This document shows positions 47,270 to 58,757 of a DNA stretch of 64,000 bases, one piece after another. Origin of the DNA: Austropuccinia psidii (taxonomy: Eukaryota; Basidiomycota; Pucciniomycetes; Pucciniales; Sphaerophragmiaceae); the NCBI GenBank assembly GCA_023105745.1, contig JALGQZ010000011.1, forward strand, positions 18,564,975 through 18,628,974, given 5' to 3'. The notes below the pieces were generated by a model. The model was not told the DNA's origin. It made no database searches and saw nothing but the letters and a program-made list of their open reading frames with translations. Positions within the stretch are counted from its first letter, which is position 1, and every line of letters starts with the position of its first letter. A program made the translations under genes and the position numbers.

Positions 47270-49190
47270 TGTGAGCCTTGAGGTATATTTTACATACCCA
47301 AATAGGCCACAATTATCTTAAAAAGAAATTTTGAATTATGCAAAACTCATAAGTCATGCATATATCCAAAATTAAACATTTTCAATTTCAGAAAAGATGA
47401 ATAACTTTTTATTGAGTAAGTAAATCCATGGATTTAAGACCAGATTTGGATTCTACACAAAAATTCACCTAGGGTAGCTCCATAGAGTGAATAAGCTCAA
47501 TTTAAGTATTTGAGGTGGTAAAATGGAAAATACTTCAATACCACATCATTAATACCACATAAAAGATCCGTGAAAATTTTTGTTTTTCTTGATTTTTAGC
47601 CAAAATAATGGGAAAGTGAGAAATCCCATGTTACATATACACTAAGAATAGTGTTATGCATGTTTTGAGCACTTAATATCATGGTATTCTTACATGGACT
47701 TTTGGTACACCCATAGTGGATATCTCACTTGAAGCTTAAATTACTATTTTGACGTAAAAAATAGGCAAGGGGGACAAAAGACATCAAAGAGAGCCAGGGT
47801 ACCCAACTTCTGAGGCCTCAGAGACATGGATGGCTCCAGAGCATGGATCCATGGCTCATCTTGGCCTAATTGGTAAACTAAAACTCTTTGGGAACTTGGT
47901 TACCAAGTTACAACTACTGTAAAACACCAGAAAATAGCAAATAACCTGCTATTTTGACATGCCAAGGAGGTAATGAGCTACTTACACTCCTGTAACCATG
48001 TCAATTACTAATGACTTTCCATGGATAAACCCCAAAAGAGTAATTAAAACCCTTTTGGGACCCATATTCATTGATTTACCTCATAGCAACCAGCAAAACA
48101 CTGCTATTTGCAATTCTACGTAGAAGTGAGGTAAAAACTTCAAAACTTCATTCAAAATACAATTCTTAATGAATCTTTCTGAAACTTTCAGGACTAAAGG
48201 AGAACTATATTATCTATAGTACAACCAAAAAGAATTACAGTTTTACTAGTAAAATTCAAAGTTTTACTTACAGTCCATTTTTGGTTATTCTACGTGAAAC
48301 ACTGAATCTTCAAAAATTCACAGTAATTACAACCTGTGATGAAATTGGCAATAACATTGATAACTTTGAGAAATCAATGATTATTTTAGAATAAAAGAAG
48401 ATTTAAAAGTGTTACTCCTTTTATTCTTAACCATATTGGGGTTGGTAGTCACGTAAAAGCATCAATTGAGTAATTAAGATAATCTTACGTGACAACTGAT
48501 GATGCAATCAATAATCCAAAAGGGTTTATTGTTTTCTCACTCACTGGTTTTTCAGTTTGCTCCATGGCACGCCTCTGTGAGCTGTTGTTGACTTAAAAGA
48601 GGCCTTCTCTTGCTGTTTTTTCAAAAGAATCATCTTATCAATTTATTAAATCATTATTACCAACAAGTAAGTATTAGTTACAGCTATTCTTAAGTGTTTT
48701 AAATCTTTCAGAATCAATCAGAAAGACGTGAAATCATAGAATCCAACTATATATTGTTGTAATACTGTTATAAATCCTTTTGATCCCTTAAATCCACAAT
48801 TCCACGTCAAATTTCTCTACTTTTATTATCAATAAGTTCTTTGGAGTATTAGTGAGTCTTTTATCTTTAATTCTTAAAGTTTTTCTCTAGTAATAGTTTT
48901 CTTCAAGAATTATCTTTATAATTATTCTTGTAAAAGATAATTATATATTAAAATAATTTTATTATTTTAATAAAAGAAGTTTTTATTATTAAATTCTTCT
49001 TGTAATTGATTCTTGTAGACAATTACTACTCACTGTTATAATCACTAGTAGTGTATAACACGTGAAAGAAATAATTTTATAATTATTTAATTGTGGTTAT
49101 AATAATTTTTACTATTATATTTCATAAGAACAGACATAGTACTGTTGATTAATAGTAATATTATCATCAGTTTCATAGTCACATCTTACA
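47270..49190 (+). repeat. 3' LTR of element B
   Basis: Same 1921-bp length as the 5' LTR; about ten substitutions, four of them clustered near 48140-48175 and two near 48462-48468. Confidence 0.97.
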
Positions 49191-49429
49191 AAGTGGGTCC
49201 CGCGATTAGCAAAGGACTGAGAACTAAGAAAAAAAGTAGTGAGCAACGGTTGGCACTTTTTGAGCTCGTATTTCAGATTGAACCAAATTGCTTGTTTTGG
49301 TTTCCACTGGGTCTAGCCAGTTTTGTACATAAGGTAGGAAACATTCATTGGCTTGCATAACAAAAGGCATGCTACAGGAGAATTTAATGGCAAATCAGTT
49401 GATGTAAATGCTCTAAACTAAGGACCTAT

Positions 49430-50960
49430 AGGAAAAAAGAGTGACTGACTTTGAGTTGCGCATGTCATCATTTTTTTTGATTTCCATCAAGGCATGATAG
49501 AGAGCTAGTACATCAGAAGAATTATAATTGGATTCAGCCTCCTGGCTAACCAACCCCACATTTCCTGGGTATAATAGGAGGAGGTGGCATTAGCATTGCT
49601 ATGAAAAAATTAGGATCTGGGACAAGGTGAGTTGAAAGTGGCCTGTGATAAATGGCCATCCCATCTATTGAATCATGAAGGGGCTGCTGATATATTTCAT
49701 TGGTAAGATTGGCATGTTCGGATGACAAGATTTCATTGGGTTTCATTGAGTGGAGGTAGTTGAATAACTCGGTCACAGCTGAGTCAAATTTGTCACGTCG
49801 GTAACTAATCTGAAGGGCTCTGAATCAGGAATGGAAATAAAAGACGCAATGCGTTTGGTATATCTTCTGGAGGCGTAGATTCTATAACAAGTTGAAGTGC
49901 CTCATATATGTGATTTAGGAAGGTCTCAAACAGGGGAGACATTGTCTGTTTCATCATCATTTTCTGTGAAACAAAATGATGACAATTACCAATTTGTCGT
50001 TCCGCTTCTATTTTTTCACTCTATTAATTCACTCACATCACAATGAGCCGACATCTCAAACTTGATATCTTCTAAAACGTTTCAAAAATTGTAAAGCACC
50101 TCACTAACGCAATCAATGATTAGCATATCTTCTTCTTTGAATCTCTGAAAAATTGCATTGAAAACTGCCAAAACTGGAAAGGGTAACATTAATCTCCATT
50201 GCAAAGCACATTTCACTAGAAGTTCAGGATGATTTTGAGATAAAATCTTTAGTGATCCTTCTTCATTTTCCGCAAAATTTCTCATTGACTGCAGGTCAAA
50301 ATCAAGGGATTGTTCTGTCAAACTTGCATACAATTTGAGTTGATTGGGTGTGATATAGGTTAATTGCTGAGTTGCTAAGCCTGGCTTGATACTTGACAAT
50401 ATCTGATTAGTTGCATCTTGGCAATCTTCATTGAAATCTACTTGTAAATCAGAAATTGCTTTTAAAGTATCATGTAATGATAAATCAAATTTTGATAGGT
50501 TAGGACTGACAGAAATAGCCTCCGGCCCTAATGAATTTCTTTGACTACCAAAGCCCCCACTCCCATGACAAACTCTGGAACTTGAATCGACTCAAGAACT
50601 ATGTTCACAATTGGAATTTGAAGCTGGATTTGAATCGTTATTTTGGACTAAGACAAAATCAACATTACAAGTCGAATTGGAATGACTTCAAGATTGAACA
50701 AGTTCCTGATTTGTTTGAATCATGTGCAACATTTCTTGTTGTAAATTAGCCAACTCTTGAGTCCTCCAATTGTAATAGACCTCTTCCAAATCAAAATAAG
50801 CTGGACAACAAGAAAATGGACACTGTTGTGCAATATTTGCTTACAAAGCTTAAAGATGCTTAATTCCTTGGTCTCGCTGGTCTTGAACTCAGCCAATCTG
50901 TTGCCAAGTAGGAAATCTTCATCCAATCTATTCTACGACAAGTGAAAAAACGATTTCAAT
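49430..50960 (-). pseudogene. Unknown multi-exon gene, minus strand
   Basis: Clear protein-like translation over several hundred codons, broken by stops and a frameshift. In order: a CPFSCCPAYFDLEEVYYNW segment and coiled coil (about 50810-50690, ending in TGA), a Ser/Asn-rich linker with another TGA (near 50590), then about 155 open codons (50535-50082) that look helical (HPELLVKCALQWRLMLPF). A typical intron follows, GTGAGT at 50036 to CACAG at 49964 (73 bases). The next exon (MSPLFETFLNHIYEALQLV) leads by a shift into the 49546-49776 frame and on to about 49430. CpG is commoner here than in the 37-39 kb part. It may be the second transposon gene or a captured host gene; no family recognised. 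Confidence 0.55.
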
Positions 50961-52220
50961 ACCTAGAGAGGCCTATCCTAAGCTCGCTTGAAATAACTAA
51001 CAATGCCATCAATTGCACTCCTATAAATTTGCATTGAGAAGATTTGTTAATTTTCCCAGCCAATATTTTCAAGGATCATAATCAAACTAGGAATATGTTT
51101 AGGATGAGCTTTTAGCAGGTTTCTGGTCGATCAATGGTATTTTGGCTGCATTCTTCACTGGGTTAGCTATTATCCTCTTTCTTTTCTCCTCAGAATGATA
51201 ATTGCTGCTTTCGTCATCAGGGTAAAGGCCATCGTAAAGCTATCAAGCTTTATTCAAGAACACACTATTGCTGCTCTGCTTGCTTTGACACAGTTTCCCG
51301 GCAAGGATTAATCAAACATTGATGATGTCGGTCTCACATCAACACCGGAATCCATTGATACACCTGGAAAAAGACTGACAAAGTAGATAAAACTTCCAGA
51401 CTGAGGAAAATAATATATCCAAGACTGCCAATGGCCTTCTCTGAGTCAAAACTTACATTTTCATCATATTCATTCTCATATTTTCCAATTCACAGTAACT
51501 GAAAGTTCAAAGATATCCTATGATCAATTGAAGTATTGATATAAGGGGAAGAGGGGATTAATTTAGAATTGTAACTATCTAATCTAGCGCCTAATTGAGA
51601 GGTTAAATTCATCTTTTTTTCTTGTCAATCATAGCTTGCAATGGGAGTGACATTGGGCTTGTGGCCAAAGAGCAAATCCATTTCAGAATAGCAAGGACAC
51701 ATACTTTCAAATTTTTCACTCATTGATTTGATTCCTTCACCCTCATCTTCTTCAATTATTGCAGCCCCAGTTAAGTGTTTGATTTTTTTTCTGCCATATA
51801 CTTCTTTTTATACATTTGCCATCAATCTTGGATGCTACTTGAGCTAAGGTTTAGGCAATTTCCTGATTTTTTGTTGACCACAATGGCCATAACCGGAAAT
51901 CCATGCTGCTTTGATGAAGGAGGTCTTCCAATAGATGTTGAAGCACTAGTACCAAAATATGACTCAAAATTGGATTTGACTGAAAGCCAATTAATTATGG
52001 TTAAATAATCTGTACATATTAAGTGACCTAATGGATGTGGCAGGCTAGAGGTGATCTTCATATCTGACTGATGTGTCTTTCTTTGGAACAAGGCATTCTT
52101 ATATGGATGAAGAAGTATAAATGGACTGTAAGCTGTTTGGTCAGAGTGTCCAGAATGGAGTGTAGAAAAATATGTTGTATAGATATGAATTGTGAGTAAT
52201 CATACAGGTGAGGTTTTGAA
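50961..52220. other. Harbinger interior without a clear gene
   Basis: Short open stretches on both strands (for example 51775-52008 plus, 51822-52091 minus) overlap each other and neither is convincing. Upstream exons of the minus-strand gene may lie here. Confidence 0.4.
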
Positions 52221-52224
52221 CTCA

Positions 52225-52377
52225 AATCCCGGATGCATGGGATTTGGTCAAAATACCAGGGTACTCAGCTAGAATGCCATGTGATTTACACATAAAAAAC
52301 CGGGGATTTAGTGTTGGGATTTGGGTTCCAAATCCCATGTTATTTTAAGGAAGGATTTGGTGACTTTGACACCCCCT
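52225..52377. repeat. Right subterminal AAATCCC motifs and inverted repeat
   Basis: At least six AAATCCC/GGGATTT motifs in 140 bp, ending in ACTTTGACACCCCCT, the inverse of the left end. Confidence 0.7.
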
Positions 52378-53431
52378 ATTATGAATATTTATTGTTTTAC
52401 AAACAATAAAACTTTATCCAAAAATACTCTACAAGAGATATTTAAGGCCGAAAAAGAAATTTCTTCAACAGCCATTTCAATTGGAATTAATTGAGCAACG
52501 AAATGCAGGAAATTAATATAAGAAAAGGTCTTAAAAAGGAGTATTAAAGAGAAAAAACACCCAAAAGTGGCAAGAGTGAATTTGGAAACAAAATGACAAG
52601 GTTAATAGTGATGAAAGATCCTTTTATTCACTTATGGGGTGGCTCAAGGGTAAAAATGATTATAAGAGTTTCAAACAATGACTATAATGATTTTTTCATG
52701 TATTTAAAAGGTTTCAATGATTAAAAAAGGTAGTTGGAATCTTTTATTGATTGGCTTAACAGTCTTTATACTAATAATAAAAGGAAAAGATTTTAACATG
52801 AAGAGAAAAGTGGGGCAAAGAAGACATTATTTTATAACCACCAATTTTCTCACTCCAAAAGGAGGATTTACTCTTTTCAGTCGTGGAAAACACTCTGAAA
52901 ACAGGAAAGCCAATTATGGAATCATTGAACCCTAGCTTAGATAAAAAAGGGCTGGTTTTAGCCATTTTAGACCCTTAAATCAGTCATTGCTATAGTAATA
53001 CATGGTTTTAAGCCTTCAAAACACATCATAATGTGTGTGAAAGACATAGAAACAAGTTAAAACTGCTTTTATTAAGATTGTTTTAACTTCAGGGTAGTTT
53101 TACCCTCTTGGCAACAGCTAAACCTGCCCTGGTTGGCATCAAAGCCTCATCATCAAGTGAGAAACAGACCCTGTGACTCAATTGCAGGCCAAAAGTGATG
53201 AACTTTTGAATGAATTTGGACCTCTCACACCTGCCAGGAAGGAATTTGGGGTCTAGCTCCCCTTAGAGCCAAAGCTCCCTTTCCCACCAGAATTAATCTT
53301 TCCCATTTATTTTTGCTTTAATTATTCATGCTGTATTATAAATACAATCTATATATGTAATTCAATTGAATTTTTACAGTACACAACAATAATAATTGAC
53401 ACCTCAAATTAAATTTAAAGCTCACTTATGT
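52378..53431. other. Stretch without recognised features
   Basis: AT-rich; no convincing frame or repeat end. An open stretch at 52717-52935 is short and low in complexity. Confidence 0.5.
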
Positions 53432-54000
53432 AATATACATTCATATTTTGACATTTCAATTGAAAATACTTCAGTTCCCTACAGCTTCTAAACTACACAC
53501 AACAACTGAATTTTAACACAAAAAATGATGGTTACTACCACAAGTGATGTGAATTAAATTAATGTTTCTGAGGATTTTCAACTTTTGTACATAAAATACT
53601 GAAAAACTTAATTCAAGGTTCTTTAGAGTTGAGCTACAGAAATTTTACCCAGAGGTGACCCCACCTTATTTTTTATGAGGAGTCCAATGGGGAAATAATT
53701 TTCATACACTTATTTGTTGCATAAAGATTTATAATAATTTTCATTTAAATTTTTTCCAAATTTATTTTAATTTTACTAATTTTGTTAAAAATTTATTTTT
53801 ACTTAATTTTTTCAAGTAAAAATGTGTTTTAACAATGTCAATTCTAAATTGTACTTCAAATTTTCATTTTTGTGTATATATTTCAATTTCTATTTTAAAT
53901 TCTGTTTTGATAATCTAAGTAAATTTATTTTATTCATAATTGTATTTTGGTTTATCCTTTGTGGTCTTTTGTGTGTATGAAAATACCTCTAAGGCTCACA
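53432..54000 (-). repeat. LTR of family D element
   Basis: Right end is certain: TGTGAGCC on the minus strand at 54000, preceded (on that strand) by a polypurine tract (54001-54013). The left limit at 53432 (TGTAAT) is a guess from the terminal motif; similarity to 20382-20910 covers 53483-54000. Confidence 0.6.
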
Positions 54001-54020
54001 TTCCCTCCCCCTGAGAAATA

Positions 54021-54860
54021 TTACTTTGTAAAATTGTTATTTCTAGTGTGTATGAATCTTCTGATATGTTTGGTAGCTCCAGGTATCTCCTTTTCTGCTA
54101 ACCATTCATCTTCAAACGTTGGGTCACTGTACCTCACAAGGTATTCCCTTACTTTCTTACTTCTCGATTTCCTTTCTTTGAGTACTTTTTTTAACTTTCT
54201 TAGTACCAGCTGATTCAACAGGAGGTATATGCTGGGGAACTTTATTCCTTAAAGCCAATTTTTCAGCATCACCTTATTTATAAGGCTTGATTAAGCTTTC
54301 TGGAAATGTAGGATGCTTATTACTAGGTTCCTCAGATAGTTCTACTTCCACAGATTTTTCTCCATGGAGGTCCTTAATAACAAAAGGTCCTGCAAAAAAG
54401 TCTTTGACTTTTTTAGAACCCTTGATATTATTGAAGTTAGTGGTAGATCCAAGTACTAAATGTCCCACTTTGGAATCTGGGGTTTCATGTTATTTGTCCC
54501 ACTTGCCTTTGGCATATGCAAATAACTCCTCCATGCACCTTACTTCATGTTTCCTAGATTTGCCTAAAATTCCTTTGAAGCTAGCAGCTGTGGGATTTGA
54601 CTCAACCAAATTCTTCCTCAAGGAATCTTGGGGTAATCTGGGATTCCATCCTTTCTCTAGGAAAGCAGGAGTCTGATTGGTGCTTGCATGAATGGATGTT
54701 TTGTATTCCAATGCTAGTGCAGGTAACAGGGTGCACCAATCACGGGTTAATCCATCACAATATATAAATTCAAGACCATAGGCCCAAATCGTTCTCACCA
54801 TATCTTCCAAGGTTTGGATCATTCTTTCAGCCAGACCTTCAGTTTGTGGGTGGTAGTTTG
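54021..54860 (-). pseudogene. Integrase C-terminal half and chromodomain, family D
   Basis: Three open pieces in order on the minus strand: the integrase end starting at [19 protein letters not shown] (about 54855-54490, catalytic Glu present), a beta-barrel-type segment (54468-54274, FNNIKGSKKVKDFFAGPFV), and a chromodomain-like tail (54218-54021, REYLVRYSDPTFEDEW). Close to the B-element integrase but clearly diverged. Separated by stops or shifts, and everything 5' of about 54860 is gone. With the LTR on its left this is the 3' end of a minus-strand element. Confidence 0.85.
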
Positions 54861-56315
54861 GGAACTCCTCTTGTGTGGGATTAAAATGAGGCAGTACCTG
54901 GAGGGGGAAATCACAGGTAACTAGGTTTTAATTGCTAATAATTCCTGCACCCAATGTTGGCAAGGGTGTATTGCCTGCACCTCCCAAAATACTGAACAAA
55001 ATATTCCTTGGAGCTCACAAACCAAAATAAAATTAGTGAGTGGCTTTACAGCTGCAGAAGACCAAATTCAGAAGTCTCAGATCAGAGCTATTAAATATAT
55101 AATAAGGAATTCAATGTCAGTAATTTGGTTAACTTTTATATTTAATGAAATACTTTTCTGTTTAATTTTTTTTCAGTGAAATTGGGGTGAGTTGTTTTTT
55201 ATCGGTGATAGACGCTTGCTAAGATGGGTTATTTAAGGTGTTATGGAAAATTTGATGAGTTTTGATAAAGGTAGTTTTGTTAAGGTAAAGTTATAATAGA
55301 GTAAAATAATTTCTAAAGTTTTGTTATTTTTTTAAAATTGTTTGATAATAAGATAAAACTGTATTTTGTTGATTTAAGATCTTGATAATTGATGATAATT
55401 TACTGGATGAAATATTTTAATAGAGTAGTAACCCTAATCTTGGGTTCTGGATAATTTCATATTTTTTTAAATACCAATATTCCACTGAGCTTAGCTACTT
55501 GGAAATCTTTAACAATATAATTCCACTGAGCTTAGCTACTGGGCAAGTATATTCACTGTAATTTTCTGGACTACCTCCCAGGTGAGGGATGACTCATTCC
55601 TGTGCTTATACTGTTCAGGGGATATAATGTGCATGGGGGGTATTTTGAAATTTGGGGGGAGAGAGCCCCTCTATTTATACCTTTTTGGAGTCCAGGGGGC
55701 CTCCATGGGAGCTGTCTTTTTCCACTTTAATTTCTCTTGATTCCATCATGTGAATTTGTTTATTGGAAGGACATTTCTTGCATGGGTTAGGTGATTTAAG
55801 GTTTGGTGATAATTGTTCCTCTGAACAGCCTCCATTCATCACATGATGGTCTTTTGGTGAACTAATTATGATGTGATATTCTTGGATTTTTCTTTCATGC
55901 ATTAGGTGATTCCATTTTGGCTGAGGATTTTTCTTGTTCAAAGCCTTTTTTCTGTAATATGATACTCTGTTGGTGGCTGCAGTATCACATGATGGATTCA
56001 TATTTCATTTGCATATGTCATATTTCAGGCTTGATAGAAGTGGATTTTTCATTTTGAGCTTTATAATGAGGTTAGGTGATAATTTTTGCACTGGGGAGTT
56101 TACTGTTGTGTATTAGATGATGTGATTTTTTAGTTTGACACAAGCTTTGAATAGTCATGTGGTTGAGATTCAATTTGAAGTGTGTACTACATGCAGCCTG
56201 TTTTAACTAGCTTTGGTTTGCATGAGGTGATGAGTGGTGTAAATAATTCTGATTGTGTTTTAAGGTTTCAAGTGGGTTTACTGTGGAATTAAGATAAGGT
56301 ACTCCTGTGGCTGTG
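54861..56315. other. Unassigned stretch with minus-strand TATA-like box
   Basis: No convincing gene; a 108-codon minus frame (55675-56001) is Lys/Ser/His-rich and doubtful. A direct repeat of about 22 bp (ATTCCACTGAGCTTAGCTAC) occurs at 55479 and 55519. On the minus strand GGTATAAATAG (55681-55671) is a good TATA match next to a C-rich block. It could be the LTR of a further element, but no ends were found. Confidence 0.4.
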
Positions 56316-57973
56316 TGTCACAGGGGCTCTTATGGAAGAAAGAGGGCCTGGCACTCAGGAATCAAGAACTCACTTGGAGGGCTCCAAAAGATAAGATGAA
56401 TAATAAAGATTGATTTCTTTAAAGAAGAAGAAAGGGGAAAGACAAGTATGCCAAAGATAAACTAAAGATAAGTAGCCAAAGGCCAAAGATAATAAATAAG
56501 GCTGCTAAGTGAATCCTCAATTCACTGTTTCAACCTTCCAGAAAAGGGGATGGAATTAGTAGAGGATATGACCACCAATATCCACTGACAGGCAAGGAGC
56601 AAAAGAGAAAAGGTGCTGAATTACTGACTTAAGATTATCAGTATTAACTTTAATGAAGTAAAAGAAAATAAAGATAATAATAAATCCAATATATTCATTA
56701 ACTGGGGAAAAAGACCCCAGGTGCTGAAAGGTGGCCAGTATATGTGAAAACTGAAACACTGATCCTGGAAGGTGGATCACCGGCTGTATTGTCCGAATTG
56801 GGCCAATACTGTTCTGGCTATCTTGAAATTGAACTGTGTTATTGAATTCCCACAGTGGAAGATTGAATTGTCCCAATGGGTCCAAGGACATACAGGTTGA
56901 TTGATTGACGCCTGAATGGACCAATTGAGTTGTCCAAGGAGTATTGAAGTACTTGATGCCTTGACAACTGATTGAAAGACTTTATAGCCTCTGATAAGGC
57001 ACTTGGAATAATCCTGAATGAAATTGCCAACCCAACTCCTGCAGGGCCAGGTGATTGGGGCCCTTGAATAATCTTCTGATTGCCGCCATGGATTGCCAGA
57101 CTGATGAGTTAAAGAATCCTCCTTTGAAAAGGGCATTGTATTTTGGGACCTTGATTTGGAACTGTGTAATTCTGTACTGAAAATGTCACCATTGAATTGC
57201 CAAGCAAAAATGGTGCATAATGGTATATAATACCATATATGCACCACTCCTGCAACCTTGAGTAAGGGGTGCATGGAGGAATGAAAGAATTCTCCTTAAG
57301 CTGAGGGAAAGGCTTTCTTAGCTGGTCAGGTGGCCTCTGGTTGTTTCCAGAGGCCATGGTTGGTAATATGGTCCATGGCCAAAAATGGGTCCTATGGGTT
57401 CTATGGCCATTTTGGTGTCAAAAGGGTTTTTTGGCCAAAATTGGGTCCAAGGGATTGGTGGCCAAAATTGGCTCAGGTGGGCCCAATTGTGGTTTGAAAC
57501 CCACCTGGCCTTGGGGGCTTGATGATTGCCCCCTTTGGCCCCATTGGATTAGGGGAAAAGGGGCCTAATTGGCCTATGGACTGCGGACCGTGAATTACAG
57601 CCCACAGGCCGTAGAAGCCGTGGGGGGCCTAAATGGCCCAAAAAGGTCATTTAGGCCTAAACCTCCCTAATGAAAGGGGTAGGCCCAAAATTGAAAATGA
57701 TGGCTAGGGGGCCTGGAGGCCCCTAGAAGACAAAAGGACCCCCCAGGCCTGGGGGTTGGTGATATGGAAATTGGCCAAGGAGGTCAATGATGGCAGGATA
57801 TGGCCTGGGACCAGAAATGGCAAAGAAGAGGTTTTATTACCAAATGGCCATAGAGCACCAGAGGGGACCAATTGGCCATAAAAGATATGGTGTGGCCAAT
57901 TGGCCCCAACTTGGTTCCAGGTTAGAATTGCCGCAACACCCATGAAGGAGGGTCAATCTTTGTGGTTGTGACA
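56316..57973 (-). repeat. 3' LTR of family C
   Basis: 1658 bp with perfect inverted ends, TGTCAC (minus strand, at 57973) and GTGACA (at 56316). Provides the uninterrupted version of the LTR broken at 17643. Holds a GC-rich GGCC-repeat segment (about 57350-57950) and a sense frame of 165 codons (57274-56777) that has a counterpart in the other copy (20044-19505). Confidence 0.93.
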
Positions 57974-57987
57974 GTACCCCCCTAGCT
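57974..57987 (-). other. Polypurine tract of family C
   Basis: Minus strand reads AGCTAGGGGGGTAC directly before the LTR start TGTCAC. Confidence 0.75.
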
Positions 57988-58757
57988 TGAATGGTGAGAT
58001 ACTGAGCACCAAGATAAGGTAGAAGACTTTTGAGGCTGTTGAGATGGATTGGACGTAGGGATTCTAGAGGTATTTGAATCTTGAAAAGAAAATTTTGAAC
58101 TGATAAAAGTGTTGGCATATGAATTGAGGTTGACTTGGTCTTCTCTTGACATTTGGGTTTGAAAATGTTGAAAACATGATTTGGTGTAAGGATTTTGGTA
58201 TTCAGAGTTATGAGGAAAGAAATTTAAGAAAGTAAAAGAAACAAATATAAAGAGAGAAAAAGAAAATAAAAAGAAAAATGAATTTTGAGGGGGAGTCCAA
58301 TCTTCATCATGGATTTCGACAGTTGATTTTGAAAGTGGCCAAGGACCTGGATAACAGAATTTGATGCCAGGTGCTCACAGAGTGGCCAAGGTGATGTTTC
58401 AAAATATTTGAGACCCCTCAGGGAAGTGCACACCAGGAGAGGAACTTACGTTTGGTAGTTACCAATCCTGCCAGTGCCATAAATAATAAAGAATCTTGAT
58501 AAATGAATGTGTTGAACAGATAATAACTTGGGAAGGAAAATAAGAAAGGAATGGTCCATTTTCCCCATGTGTAAATGGCCATAAATTGGAATTGATGTTG
58601 AAAGCCAGGCCAGAAGATCTGTGTCCAAATTTCAAAGTGCTCACAGAGTGGCCAAGGTGATGCTTACAGCAAAGAAGAGTAGAATACCCCTAATGGTGCC
58701 TACCAGGAGTGGGACTTACTTTTGTAAATTCCTCTCCCCACCAAGCACCATAAAAGA
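57988..58757 (-). other. 3' untranslated region of family C with a 26-bp direct repeat
   Basis: No gene. Two copies of a 26-bp sequence (58371-58396 and 58637-58662) lie 266 bp apart, each followed by a similar CACCAGGAG...ACTTAC block, so a module of roughly 100 bp has been duplicated. The region is otherwise AT-rich. Confidence 0.7.

Larger units (their letters stand above)
39222..49190 (+). mobile_element. Young Ty3/gypsy element B
   Basis: 9969 bp. Two LTRs of 1921 bp each differ at about ten positions (about 0.5%), so insertion is recent. Contains primer-binding site, leader exon, dual-frame 5' gag, a Gag-Pol frame of about 1340 codons, an integrase frame and a polypurine tract. It is defective: about 430 bp covering the end of RNase H and the start of the integrase region are missing relative to A1, with a frame change at 45765-45795. 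Flanks are acgtg (39217-39221) and aagtg (49191-49195), one mismatch. It sits inside the Harbinger-like element. Confidence 0.95.
35664..52377 (+). mobile_element. PIF/Harbinger-like DNA transposon, split by element B
   Basis: Terminal inverted repeats AGGGGGTGTCAAAGT (35664-35678) and its inverse (52363-52377), flanked by the 3-bp duplication att (35661-35663, 52378-52380), the size typical of PIF/Harbinger. The first and last 170-200 bp carry many AAATCCC motifs in both orientations. Inside are a DDE transposase (plus strand) and unknown minus-strand coding pieces, the two-gene plan of the family. Without the B element (39222-49190) it would be about 6.7 kb. All coding parts are broken. One caution: the flanks of the B element do not match perfectly, so the two halves could come from different copies. 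Confidence 0.75.

Noticed and set aside
54861..56315. Possible additional LTR
   Set aside because: TATA-like box and direct repeat are present but no terminal motifs or partner copy were found.
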